DNA of 64,000 nucleotides from positions 1 through 64,000 of the forward strand of contig JACGCM010001594.1 in NCBI GenBank assembly GCA_014058105.1. Direction: 5' to 3'. Below the pieces are notes generated by a model. It was given only the letters and a program-made list of their open reading frames with translations, searched no databases and had not been told where the DNA came from. Below, in pieces: positions 46,120 through 58,218 of this stretch (its first letter is position 1; every line of letters begins with the position of its first letter). The position numbers and the translations under genes are program-made. Source of the stretch: Kingdonia uniflora (taxonomy: Eukaryota > Streptophyta > Magnoliopsida > Ranunculales > Circaeasteraceae).

Positions 46120-47478
46120 AACATCAACTGTAAGTCTATAACAATATGAAAGGACATAAAAATAAATAAATAAGAAATGAACCCAATCTATTGTATTATC
46201 GCCTATACCTAGCAAAACAAAAAAATTTAAAAGCTAGAAATATGTGGCTTAAAGGACTTTCCACAGTGTAGTGTTTAAGAAATTGTTTGCCTCAATGTCA
46301 CTGATAAGTCTATAAAATATGATGGCATGATAGATGATAACATCATTGTATCTTCTTTCATCAGTCATCACAGAAACTGAAATCAATTAAATGATATTTG
46401 TTTGTGCAACACGGTAACTTATAAATGGTGTGCTTATGAATGTGAAGAATTAAGAATATGATAAGTGACATACGATATCATGTGAAGGTATAATAAAATT
46501 ATATATCAACGGTATTTTTATGAGACATTTAAAAAAAACTAAATCTTAGCCACTGAATCAGAATATGATAAGTGGCAAAATCAAAATCTATATATAGAGA
46601 GAGAGTGTCACCTTGCGAATCAAAATTTGGACAGAGAATTGGAGTTCAATGTTCTTAGCCACTTAATCTTCTTAGCCAACCACTGAATCTTCTTAGCAAC
46701 TGAATCGTCGAACCAACCACTGAATCTTAAATCTTCTTAGCCACTGAATCTTAACTGCTTGATAATAACAAACTACTGAATCTGCAGATGAATTGGGAAT
46801 TGGAGATCATAGCTAAACCACTGAATCTTCTTAATATCAGTAGATATGAATTGGAGTTCCCAAATCCCAAATCCCTAATAGCAATTGGAGTTCCCAAATC
46901 CTCAACCTCTGAATCGTCGAACTAAATCAGAATATGGAGAGAGAACCTATCGTTAGGGCGATTAATAGATGGATATATGGAAAGAGAACCTATCGTTAGG
47001 GCGATTAATAGATGGTGAGAGAGAGAGGAGGAGGCAATTCAAACTCTACTAAGGAGGGGAGGCAGTAGAGAAGGAGGAGGGAAGGCAGCAGAGAAATAAC
47101 TTTGTTAGGTTTTTATTTTGAATTTTGATATTTTGGATTCGGATACTATTCGGAAAAATCGGATCGGCTATTTTCGGAAAAATCGGATCGGTTTTTTTCG
47201 GAATTTCGGAATTACAGAAGCCTATCCGATTCCGATCCGAATTTTTTCGGAAAAAATCGGAAATCGGATTTTCGAAAATCGGAACTGTAAAATTAGGTTC
47301 CAAAATCAGAAAAATCGGATCGGATTTCGGAAAAAATCGGAAGTTCGGACAAAAGTTGCAGCCCTAGTAATGGCTAGTTCATGTCGCGCAGTTCAGAACA
47401 ACGCGGCTAGGTCCTGCATAAATCTTCTTTGTTCTTCTCTCCATACTTGATTTTTTTGGTAACGTATATATCCATGAA

Positions 47479-47640
47479 CAAACTTGTTTGACAAGAAACT
47501 CAGCGACTAGTTTTTTTAGAAAGTTTATTGGACAAGAATCTCAATGGCTTTATTTTTTGGCAAACTTGTTTGACAAGCAGCTCAACGGCTAGTTTATTTT
47601 ATTAACTTGTTCAACAAGAAGCTCAGCGGCTAGTTTTTTT
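47479..47640. repeat. Four ~40-bp tandem repeats upstream of PIF transposase
   Basis: Units share AACTTGTTTGACAAG-A-CTCAGCGGCTAGTTTTTT with variation (starts near 47480, 47524, 47562 and 47601). They end directly before a TATA box CTATAAAAG at 47644. Confidence 0.8.
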
Positions 47641-47728
47641 CATCTATAAAAGCCATTCATCCACTATATTCTATTATCTTACTCTTCTACACTCTACTAT
47701 ATTTTATAGTTATCAATTTAGCCCAATC

Positions 47729-48163
47729 ATGTTTGACCTATCACTTTTATCCTTATCATCGTCATCCAGAGCCGAAGAGCTCTTCCGACGTGAAATTATG
47801 ATGATGCAGAAGTATAGCAAGATTCTCATTGAGATGAGAGAAGTGGAAGAAATAAAGCAAGATGCGACATCATTATGAAGGTGGAGGGGGGGGGGTATTA
47901 AAATGGGAAGGATTGACAAGCGGAAAAAATGTGATCATAAATTGGGTGAGTTTAGCCTTAATCGAGATTATTTTGGTTCCAACCCAGTCTTCAAAGGCAT
48001 CCCATTTCGTCATCGATTCCGTATGAGCGAAGGTGTGTATCAACGCATTCATGATCAAGTTACTTCTTCGAACACCTATTTTGTTCCAAAAGAAAATGCC
48101 ATTACAATGATGGGTTTATCGTCGCACCAAAAGATAACGTGCGTACTTTGCATGTTATGTTAC
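47729..48163 (+). pseudogene. PIF/Harbinger transposase 5' portion
   Basis: ATG at 47729 (MFDLSLLSLSSSSRAEELFRREIMM), then after a frame change KKCDHKLGEFSLNRDYFGSNPVFKG, RHRFRMSEGVYQRIHDQV and GLSSHQKITCVLCMLCY: the N-terminal helical part of a PIF/Harbinger nuclease, upstream of the DDE core. It is cut off by the Tat-like LTR at 48164 and its remainder was not found after 57549. Confidence 0.8.
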
Positions 48164-48638
48164 TGTAGTAGCATATTTCCCAGATTCGATAAGGAGAAAC
48201 TAAAGGAACTTAGTTGAAGATATTCCATCATTCGAGAAGATGTCACATCTGCGACCACAGTTCTTGACCCACTAAAGTAGCTGTTATGCTTGGTCAAATA
48301 AAGCCATTGCAGGGAGATCCGCGAAGTTCGCCCACTACCCGCCAAAATAGGAAACTGTTTTATTTTTGTAACTGCCTGTATCCACTATAAATATAGGCAA
48401 AGAATAGATTAATTAGTTTAACAACTCTACACTTCATACATTCTTACGTCTTTATTATTTATCACAATTGTAATAACTAACAAACTATTGGATTTTGTAT
48501 CTAAACCCTCCTCGAGGTTGTGGTTTTTCTCAGGCTTTACTGAGTTTCCACATAAAATCTTGTGTACTTAAGTTTACAGTTGCACAATCCTTACTATAGT
48601 ATTGACGAAGTTATCCTCCTGAAAAATACACCATTACA
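48164..48638 (+). repeat. 5' LTR of Tat-like element
   Basis: Contains a TATA-like CTATAAATATAGGC near 48386-48399. Confidence 0.88.
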
Positions 48639-48710
48639 ATTGGCGCCATTTGCAGGAATACTACACTTTTTCTTTTTCTACTGTGATCTTAGACAATCCA
48701 ATAACAAATA

Positions 48711-50203
48711 TGAATCTCCGAAGTGCCTCCAGTACTAAGAGGAACCATGAGATCAAACCCATACCAGAAATTATTGATCTGCACAGTACCGTGATCGAAC
48801 TTTAAAAGCAAATAGAGTTTGACCGAGTCGAGAGGCTTGAAGATCAGCGAATCCATGCTCTAACTCTTCAAGTCGAAAGAGACGAGACGAGAAAAGCCCT
48901 GGATTAATAGAGTCACACACATTGGAAAGAATTAGAGAATTTATGAAGATATCAAAACCGACTTACTGGCTGTCAAATAGCATTTCCTCTAGCCTAAAGT
49001 GATCATCGCTCCAGGGTAACCCATAAAGAAAACCTACCAAGGGAGGAACGAGTTTAAACTTATCGATCCAGATTAAGGAATCCAGACAGAGCTTTTTAAC
49101 ATTTTGGACTTACGTCCTCAGCGTCGACAACTCAAGGAAGTCGACGCACATGCCACCACACTCTGCCTCCACCGATGAGGCGACCAGAGAATGGTTGTGA
49201 TTTAAAGGATAAGGTAACTTTGATCCTCAAGTTGCAGCCGCACCAAATACTCTGTAGTAATTTATTACCCTGGATGACCTGAACAATATTATCCAAGCCA
49301 TACACTCTGAGAATCCAGGCCGAAGATCTGTTCTCGACAGGATTGAGACGAATCCTATTTGTCTTCATCTCGAAGTCGTGCCTATTCCAGAGAATTTCCA
49401 CATGCCAAAGTTTTATTAATATGGAGGCCTCATTGACCCTCTCACCCACGTCTGACATTTTAAAGTAGCAGTTGGATTGTACTCCAAACTCGATCACATA
49501 CTATGTAGATTATTTGACATTAGCCTTAAGGAAGAACCTTTCCTATGGTTTCATACTATTCCCAAAGGTTCTATCACTACATTCAGCCAGTTAGAGCGGC
49601 TCTTCGAGTTAAACTATGCTCATGCTAAGGAGCGAAAAAATAACAGTTAATTCTTTATTCTTTTTCGAGCAAGGTGCAAAAGAAACTTTAGCGAGCTTCT
49701 ATAATTTTTTTTTGTAGGAAACAAGGAAGATTGAGAATTTAGATCCTAAAATTGTCGTTCCAGCATTCACCTCCGCACTTCATATCGATTCTAAGGTTCG
49801 AGAAGAACTTACCTTGCACAAACCCAAAATAGTGACAAAAATTATCGATGTAGTTAATAACTACATCGAATTAAAACAGTCTAAAAAGGATAAGATGAAA
49901 AGCTCCTCAGTCATTTACTCCAACAAAGCATTTTCATTGCCACCTCTGAAGTCCGCAAGTAATGTAACTCCCAAACAACGTGGGAGGAACACTGACAACG
50001 TCAGGAAAAGAGGTAGGAAACTGGATAAAACCGTTCAAGTCATGCCTCATATGACAACTACACTCTCCGCTATCTTACCAATGATAAAGGGGGACGACTT
50101 GTTTCGTGAAGCACAAACAATTCTTGATGTGCCCAACAAACCCGTGTGTCAGTACCACAATGTGCATAACCGCAAAACTGACAATTGTTATTCACTGATA
50201 TGA
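48711..50203 (+). pseudogene. Tat-like gag (degenerate)
   Basis: Starts MNLRSASSTKRNHE at 48711. Later pieces include QGAKETLASFYNFF and LTLHKPKIVTKIIDVVNNYIELKQ, and CQYHNVHNRKTDNC near 50150, a zinc-knuckle-like C..H..H...C. Many stops. Confidence 0.65.
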
Positions 50204-50335
50204 ATCTTTCACTGCATTCAACTCACAGGGAGGCTACACGAGTATGTAGTCGACATCCAGAAGTTCTTTGAAGAAGAAACTAAAAGAAAGGAAGTTGAAC
50301 AAGAGAAAAGACAATGCCAAGCTCGCCATCTTTAC

Positions 50336-50755
50336 ATGATCAAAATTGGAAAGGGAAAGATGAGAAAGAAAGATGATAGAATTACGTCTTCCTGCAAGAT
50401 AACATCATCGGCCAAATCTGCAAAACTTCTACCCAACTTCAGCATAGCTAAATGTCCATATCACATTTCTTTTAAAGATTGCGACACCAACCATGTCAGG
50501 TACCCTCATGATGACCCCTTAGTCATAATTCTCAAAGTAGGTCAGGACTACTTACACATACTTATTGTCTATACAGGAAGTGCTCCAAACATTTTATTTA
50601 AAAGAGCTATCGATATTCTGGGCCTCAATGATTCGGTCAAGGTTTTGACAATAACCATCATAGGGTTTAACGGTTCTAAAGAATCTGCCATGGGAGAAAT
50701 CACACTGCCAGTTCAAACGGGACCAGAACCACTTTCGTTAAATTTATTATCATAG
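50336..50755 (+). pseudogene. Tat-like aspartic protease (degenerate)
   Basis: 139-codon open frame; VYTGSAPNILFKRAIDILGL is the retropepsin active-site loop with Asp changed to Tyr, followed by IIGFNGSKESAMGEITLPV. The catalytic Asp is lost. Confidence 0.75.
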
Positions 50756-51080
50756 ATGCCGAATCAAAGTATTTGGGAATCATAGGTCGAAGTTGGTTAC
50801 ATTCTATTAAGACAGTATCTTCGACATATCATATGGCCTTCTGATTTCCAATAGACCACGGAGTGTATGAAATCAGAAGAAGTCTAGCTGTAGCACGCAT
50901 GTCAAAAAATTTCACCACCAACTCTTGCATAGCAAAACTTTTGAAAGCATAACAATTACAGCAGGAGATACCACCAATATTTGAGCAACATGCAACTGAG
51001 GTGGTGGAATCCATCGAATTTGATGACAGGGAAGAAATACTTTTATTGGATCAAAACTGTCTTCTGAGAAAAAAGAGAGC

Positions 51081-52038
51081 TTGGTACAACTTTTGAAGAA
51101 AAATGTTAATATCTTTGCATGGTCTTTTCAAGAAATGCCCGTCAACGATCCCTTGATAGCATGCCACAAGCTCAACCTCCTCCCAGACAGTAAACCAGTT
51201 ATGCAGAAGCGTCGCAATTTAACCCCCCACCTTCGCGAAGCTGTTAATGAAGAAATAGATGAACTCCTTCGTGTTGGATTCATTCAAGAAGCTAAATATC
51301 CCAAATGGGTCTCAAATATTGTGGCAATTTCAAAGAATAATGGAAAAATCAGGGTCTGTGTCGACTTTACAGAGCCAAACAAGTTCACACCAAAGGATAA
51401 TTTTCCTCTCCCTCTAATCCCTCAACTCCTTAACTTTGTAGCAGGGCACAAACTTCTCTCAATGATGGATATAGCTTCCGGTGACAATCAGGTTCCTTTT
51501 GCTGAAAATGACCAAGAAAAGACAATATTTTTTACGAAAAGAGGTTTTTATTGTTATATAGTTATACATTTTGGATTAAAGAATGCAGGAGCCATTTGTC
51601 GACGACTTGTCACTAAAATGTTTAAAGATCATTTGGGCAAAATCATGGAAGTACACATCGACGATATAATTTTCAAAAGCTTTAAATGAGAAGATCATTG
51701 TAACAATCTACATACCATTTCTGACATCCTTGGTACTTACCAAATGAAACTTAACCCAGAAAAATGCCAATTTGGTGTCCTATCGGGGAAGTTTCTAGGA
51801 CATCTAGTTTGTAAGAGGGGAATAGAAATTGATCTGGCACAAATTAAAGCACTCATGGCAATGCCATCTCCTCAAACTTGAAAAGATGTACAAAAGCTTG
51901 CTGGCAAGATCGCAACCCTTCTCAGGTTCATCTCCAAGTTATTTGATTGATGCAAACTTCTTTACCTCATTCTTCGTGGAAATCCAGCTCCACTATCTAA
52001 AAAATATCCCAAAGAAATCATTTGGACCCCTGACATAA
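51081..52038 (+). pseudogene. Tat-like reverse transcriptase
   Basis: The first 202 codons are open: NIFAWSFQEMPVNDP, EIDELLRVGFIQEAKYPKWVSNIV, RVCVDFTEPNKFTPKDNFPLP, SMMDIASGDNQVPF, IHFGLKNAGAICRRLV, and VHIDDIIFKS, where the polymerase box YxDD is HIDD. After a stop the thumb continues: MKLNPEKCQFGV, KFLGHLV and KLAGKIATLLRFIS. It stops near 52038; RNase H is missing. Confidence 0.88.
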
Positions 52039-52043
52039 AAATT

Positions 52044-54322
52044 TTATACTACAGAAGAAGATGTTACTTCATCCACATTCAAAACACCTTCGGAAATAGG
52101 AACATCTGCTCGCTCCCGAGGACATGAGATATCAGGTTCCATCATCACCACATCGTCGACGACTTCCGTCTCATCATGAACATCAAAAGTCTCCGACACT
52201 TCATCTTCTGAACTTGAATCATTGAAGACAACACCGCTAGACTTCACCAACCCTTTATAAAAAAATGCCTCACCTCTGACTCTGCATACTGCCCTGCAAA
52301 ATGGGTCCTCACTTACTTACATCTCTTCAATTCTCAGCATTCAACTGAGCCCTAACCTCGTCAAGAGCCTTTCCCTGCTCTAGCTCTATTGCCTTCGGTG
52401 CATTGGCAACCTACTCCCTTACATCCTTCTCAAAATTTTCTTTCTGCAATGCCAAAGCCTCTTATTTTTTGTTTTTCAAAATTTTCTTCGCTTTACGAAG
52501 CGCAGCATCCTTCTTCTTTTTTGTATCCAGCTTTTAGGTGTTCAGCTTTGCATTCAGCCCATCCTTCTCCTCGATCAAATATTTCTCTATATTCATGTAC
52601 GCAAGAACTTGGTTTGCCAGATCACTGCTGCCGACAATACGATCTTTAGCTTCTGCCAGCAACTTCTTGATCTGCATTACATTCATAAATTGAGTACTCG
52701 AATGACTTACCAGTTTTTTTAATCGAAGCAAAGCAGTAAAATATATTACCTTCGACATATTTCGCTATCCCTAACCAAGAAATGTAATCAAGCTCTCAGT
52801 CCCCACCAAATAGCCATCCAACTCCACCTTCATTGTATTCACCCCAGACATATACGAGTCCATTGTCTTCTGAACTTCAGTCTCAAACTCTTCGACAAAT
52901 TTATTCTTCGACGTCTCACCACTCCCTCTCTTCTTCGGGAGCACACTCCCCGCATCCCATGGAGGATGCCCATCTACCACAACAACTGGATTAACGGTAC
53001 CAGCTACCTCCTCCGTTGTCGATTGTCGAGTAGTCCTCTTTTGAGGAAGCAGCGGAGGAACAGCTTGGCTCGCCACCGTTTTCATCTTACCCTATCCCAG
53101 AGATTCGCCAAACATGGCATCTATCTCCGTATCAGTATTATACCCAGTCAGGGAATGATTTTCCAAAGGCAGACTAGCCTCTGCAGCCCTCTAGTTCTTC
53201 ACTGACATTTTATCGTCGATGACAAAAACAACCGCACCTTTGGTCTCTGACCTCTTTAACCTGGCCTCTTTGAATAGGGTACTCACTCAATCTTGGTCGA
53301 TAACCAAATTATCGATCCTACCAAAGAATCCTTTCTTGGTCTTCTGCAACTCTTCTTTAACTTCAGAGTTTCTATCGATCTCCTTCAAAGATGTACATAC
53401 ATAACAATTCGGTTATAATAAATTTATAAACAGTCACTACTTACAACATTGACAATTCAGTTACCTAACCACAAACCTAGATGAAAGGTCTTTCTCTTTA
53501 AGGGCTCCACAGGGTCCTTCTTGCCGAACTCATAATTCCCAGAGACAAGTAAACGTTCGTCGCTGTATCGCCCTCGTGTTGACACCATGTCCTAAAACAA
53601 CGATCTTTTAAAAAACCTTGTTAAGTAGCGATAACCTAGTTTCTTCGGGTTCATCTTCAGTATGTAGTATACACATAAATTATCGACTGTTATCAACTCC
53701 ACCCCCCTGGCCTTAAGTCGACCATTTATTGCCCCATATACCCTAAACAGATCATATACATTTGGATTGAACTGACCAGGTGCTATATCAAAGAAGTTCA
53801 TTAACTTTTTATGGTCAGCTCAAAGGGGAAGCTTCAACCCTTTCTTAATTTATTCTCGATGAACCAGAATCCCGTCCAACGATATTTCCTGGTCAATCAT
53901 ATCATATTGGTCTTCTCTAGCCTAATATCTTCAGGAATACTGTATTTTTTTCTTAAGCCTTGATATTTCTTGCATCTCTGCACCTTCTCCATAACAGGCT
54001 CCTCACCCTCCACCACATCTTCCTCTCTACCCCCGCTACCTTCTCGATCACTAGCTTGAGGCTCGTGATCCACATCCGTCTCGGTAGCCTCCCCATTAGA
54101 TAGTTCGACAGCCCTAGGTGACATCCTATACTGATCCATACTAGCCATGTCTGCACTACAAGACCCTACCCTATATCTACCTTCCAACTGTTGTACACAA
54201 GTCCTTACATCAATCATTAGGGGCACTGCATCTTTAAGGTTCCCGTATATATCTTTATCATCAATATGAGTTAATTTAGCCATTTCGAGGAACCTATAAA
54301 TCAGATTCCATATTTTTACCAC
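52044..54322 (-). pseudogene. Long antisense ORF of Tat-like element
   Basis: Several minus-strand open frames line up as one original gene. The N-terminal part (54322-53897) has a DDKDIYGNLKDAVPLM segment and an acidic linker. The middle (53801-53592) has [23 protein letters not shown]. Next comes a Lys/Arg-rich stretch with [23 protein letters not shown] (53085-52771), then a coiled coil (52758-52320), and an acidic Ser/Glu/Asp end. Antisense ORFs of unknown function are known in Tat-lineage elements between the polyprotein and the 3' LTR. Stops present. The globular part resembles so-called putative plant transposon proteins. Confidence 0.6.
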
Positions 54323-54349
54323 AGTTAGTATTTATCATATCTGATACAT

Positions 54350-57109
54350 ATATATGTTCATATGTTCATATATTCATATTCGTATAGTTGTCAAGATTAC
54401 TCTCCAACATATCATTCTCAATTTACTATCTGCTACTATCATTATTACAGTTCATTTTAATACATGTCGTTCTCGATACAACTCATATGACTTATTTCCT
54501 AAACTCATATACATCGATTACTGTGCTACGTTCAGTTCTCGATGTGTATTTTGCTCCAATTTTAGGTATCACGAAAGTTCTCAAAGATCAAAGATACTAT
54601 AACGGTTTCCCACTAAAACTACTATCATTTAAACATACAGATATTGCCTTTTTCGGTACAAATTCTAGCCATATCAAACCTACTTCAAAATAAAATCCCT
54701 ACATTCTTGCCATGAACCCAACTGATCCCCTACAGTCGCGCCGTCATCACCACGACACAAACCACACTCTCTTCACCCCTCACCACCAATTACACACATC
54801 TCTCGCACCTCAACACCTTTATTAACCACTACAACTCCATTGCCCTTGGAGAAACACCATTAACAATTACCATCCACCTCTGTCAACAAACCCTAACCCC
54901 AGTCGTATCCCATATAACTCTAAATCTTCTTCACCCTACCCAACTTCCTTCTGTAATTATACTATATATATCTACATCTACCAATGATTTCAAATGCAAC
55001 CAAGCCAAAAACATAACAAAAATCATCACAGTTACTAACCTTGTTTACGCACTACTTCCGTATCCCTCTCTTTTGTCCGCTTTGCTCTTTTGATCAACAC
55101 GGAAATCTCCTCCTTCCCAATTATTGGCAATGATCCAAGTGATGAGCACAGTGAATTTGCACTGAACAATTTTATTCAGAATTTTTAAAATATGAACAAC
55201 CGCCCACCTCTGAACTATTTATGGACCCCACGCGACTGTTCACCATTCCACTTTGCGACCGTTTAAGTAATAGATCATAACGCCTTCTACGTCTCTTCTC
55301 AAAGTTTTTTATTCTTCAACTTCTTAACACCAATAACCCCCTACACTGTACCTCCAAACCTTCCATATCTCGAAGAACATCCTTCAAAATATCCTTACTC
55401 AACAATGTATACCCTATTTTATCGCAAAGATACTGCACATAATATTCTTTGTACTTCAGAATTTCACCCAAAGGAACACACCTTGCCATAATTAATTACT
55501 CTCATCTCCTCCCCCAATTTCCATTTAATCTACAAACCCCTATATCTAGGGCACACGTTCGTCAAAAACTCAAATTAAAATTTCAATCAATATTACAATT
55601 ACAATACTAGTCATTCTTACATTCCAAAATTAACTAACTCCAAAATTTATTCGACAAAAACTTATGCAACAAAACGTCAGCAACATCATTATAGCAACAA
55701 ATTTAAATCTCATTTCATTTTTAACTACAAATTCGACCATTACATCTTCTACTTACAAATTCAACTTACAACTCCTAACTATAACATTATCGTCTATCTT
55801 AATCAACTTCTTCACCCGATTCCACATGTAACCCACACATTCAGGCGGACTCCAATATTACAATTGGCGCAAAAACTAAAAGTCCTCATCAGCATCCTTT
55901 GCCTCTGCCTCTCTCATTCCATCATAGTTAGGTTCCACAGGATCTTCCATGTAGATATTCGCATTCGGAAAGTTGATGTACCGATCATATATTTCCTAAT
56001 ACTTTGCTTGAACACGGCTATATATCTCATTAGGCACCTGAGATCTTGTCTTCACCATTTGTTTAAACCAAAACAACTATCACTTCATACACTGAAGGAT
56101 ACTTATAGTCCCCCAAATTCAAAGTCAACACAACACATTTATTTCGCCTTGGAACTATACATTTTCAACAGTCATATCAATCAACCTCGAAATCCATTCC
56201 TGGACCCTCTCAGTCAACTATACTTTGAGTTGTTTAAACAATCCAGTACTGAATTTACTCACATTTTACATTGACAAAAATTAAATATACATAGTCGACA
56301 AAAAAAATATAAACACGAACTGAAGTAAAAAAAAAATCTTTCTTTAATAGACAAACTGTTACATATTACATTCGACAAACTGTATCCTTCGATTACATTA
56401 TATTAAACTGCACTGCTATCTTTACATTCGACTTGAGGGACTAATAACTTTGTACTTTTTTTAACCAGGATCCGAAATTCTTGTATCTTTTCACCATAAT
56501 CTGGCCTTATTTATGGTACCAAGAGCAACGATATCCTATGAAGCTCAATGAAATATAGGGCAACAACAAATTGTAGGAAGCCTCCTTCGTTCGGCAAGAT
56601 CCCTAGACGCCCACCAACCAGCACATCCTTGCCTTCACTACAAACAATAACCCCTTCGCCCCCAATTTGATACCCTTCCCTGCCTTCAACATTGCATAAT
56701 GACCCCAATGGAACCTACGCATGCATACATTCATTGACTTTAACTCTTCCCATCCTCCACGTCGCAGCAAGATCAATTGAAGGATTACTAAGAACCAGTT
56801 TGGGACAGAGCTGTACCTTATGTTATTCACCATCTTCATCCTCAGGGACGCGTTATGCCATACTTGGGGCAGCATCCTTATAATCCATAACCGTAACACC
56901 CTCCTTAAAATAGTCTATTTTTACCCAACTTGATCCTGCCAAGTTCAATGTACCGCTTTAATTGCTCATAGGGAAAGAGATGACCAGATACAGTTCACCT
57001 TGACCTCAAAAATGATAATCTGACGACGAGTGATAAAATTCGACAACCTCTTCTGCTTCCAATTTCTTCTCGATACAACCACAAGTACTTATGTCAAGAA
57101 TGGGGTGAT
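54350..57109. other. Tat-like element non-coding/antisense region
   Basis: C/A-rich on the plus strand. Short minus-strand frames (for example 56511-56899) hint at a second antisense ORF but are not recognised. An ORF at 55864-56274 (+) has no family resemblance. Confidence 0.35.
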
Positions 57110-57549
57110 TGTAGTAGCATATTCCCCAGATTCGACAAGAGTATGCCAGCAAAGCCTAGTCGAAGACAGCCATACATGATCAAAGACATATAGTACTTGA
57201 TAAGATACCTCGAGTCCTCGACCTACCAAAAGTTGCCATTGTGCCTGGTCAAGAAAGAGCTAATATAGATCCGCGAAGTTCGCCCATTCCCCCCGGAATA
57301 GGAGACTGTTTCTTTCTTTTTGTAAACTACATGTATCTATTATAAATACAAGCAGAAAATAGATTGTTCAAGGACCAGAATCCATAACTTTACTATCCTT
57401 GCTTCCTAATCCCTACTATCACTTCCAAAAACTTATAATAACTAGCAATATACTGGATTTTAAATCAAAATCCTCCCTGAGGTCGTGGTTTTTCTCAGCT
57501 TTTACTGAGTTTTCTACATAAAATATTGTTCATTTAGCCTTTTATTACA
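57110..57549 (+). repeat. 3' LTR of Tat-like element
   Basis: Matches the 5' LTR over its length, with CTATTATAAATACAAGC at the TATA position. Confidence 0.88.
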
Positions 57550-57557
57550 TTCTCCTT

Positions 57558-57863
57558 ATGAATAAGTATTGGCGGAGATTCACCTTTCGGAAAATACGCA
57601 ACTGCATGTTTGTCCATAGCTGCAGAGATATCGAGAGTGTCTACCTATTTATCAACAATACCATAAGAGGAATCACAGTTGTACTTGAATTACAGGTTTT
57701 AGGTAGTAACAGATTAAGAAGAATCAGAGTATTCATAAGAGGAATCAACTTCTCCAACTGGTTCGAGAGAGAAGTGAATGAGATGGGTTTAGGAGCTGCG
57801 GAGGAGAAGGTGATTGAGGATGAGATTGCAAGCTTCATTCGTGGAGTTGGGAGAAGAAATTAA
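57558..57863 (+). CDS. Unrecognised ORF next to Tat-like LTR
   Basis: 101 codons from MNKYWRRF to VGRRN. The second half (RIRVFIRGINFSNWFEREVNEMGLGAAEEKVIEDEIASF) is amphipathic, charged and reads like a real protein, whereas the first half is frame-ambiguous. It starts 8 bp after the 3' LTR. It could be the broken C-terminal exon of a host gene, or cargo. No function is proposed. Confidence 0.35.
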   Translation: MNKYWRRFTFRKIRNCMFVHSCRDIESVYLFINNTIRGITVVLELQVLGSNRLRRIRVFIRGINFSNWFEREVNEMGLGAAEEKVIEDEIASFIRGVGRRN

Positions 57864-58218
57864 TTATCTTTTTTGTATTTTTGATTTGTTGTAAGGGCAA
57901 TTTGGGGATAAAATTTATACTCAGACTCATACCTCCCACTCAGCTAGCTTATTAGATCTGAGTGGATAGAGGCTCAGTCAAATGTTTTATCTGAGTCTGA
58001 GTTAAGTTAGTTACAAAAACAAATGGCACTAAGTAATTTCAATCAGCCTAAATTACTGACTGGAGTTATACTCATCCCTCTGACTGCAGTCAGTCTAAAA
58101 ACTAAACGCCGCCTGAGAAAGATAAGAAATGTGAGACTGTGGGAGGGAGTGAAGATGACACAAATACCCTTGTTTAATGGGTCCCGCTAACTCATTATTG
58201 TGGCTCTTTCCTCAAACT

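Larger units (their letters stand above)
40390..47366. mobile_element. hAT transposon with captured host gene exons
   Basis: 6977 bp with a perfect 8-bp target duplication GTAATGGC (40382-40389 and 47367-47374). Ends TAGGCCTATTTTCGG and, reverse complemented, TAGGGCTGCAACTTTTG. Both subterminal regions (40398-40620, 47130-47350) are arrays of TCGGATCGGA and TTTTTCGGAA motifs. The transposase is on the minus strand in the right half. The left half carries exons of two unrelated host genes plus introns. Confidence 0.92.
48164..57549 (+). mobile_element. Tat-like Ty3/gypsy retrotransposon, lacking RNase H/integrase
   Basis: 9386 bp. LTRs 48164-48638 and 57110-57549 (both begin TGTAGTAGCATATT and end ATTACA). 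PBS TTGGCGCCATTTGC resembles the tRNA-Asp type used by the Tat/Athila group; purine tract GAATGGGGTGAT before the 3' LTR. Gag, protease and RT are in order on the plus strand, then a long antisense ORF. RNase H and integrase are absent after about 52040. The flanks GTTAC and TTCTC do not match, so the element may have been rearranged. Confidence 0.88.

Noticed and set aside
47118..47450. 110-codon plus-strand frame rich in Arg, Ile, Gly and Phe
   Set aside because: Product of the low-complexity TCGGAA subterminal repeats of the hAT element, not a gene.
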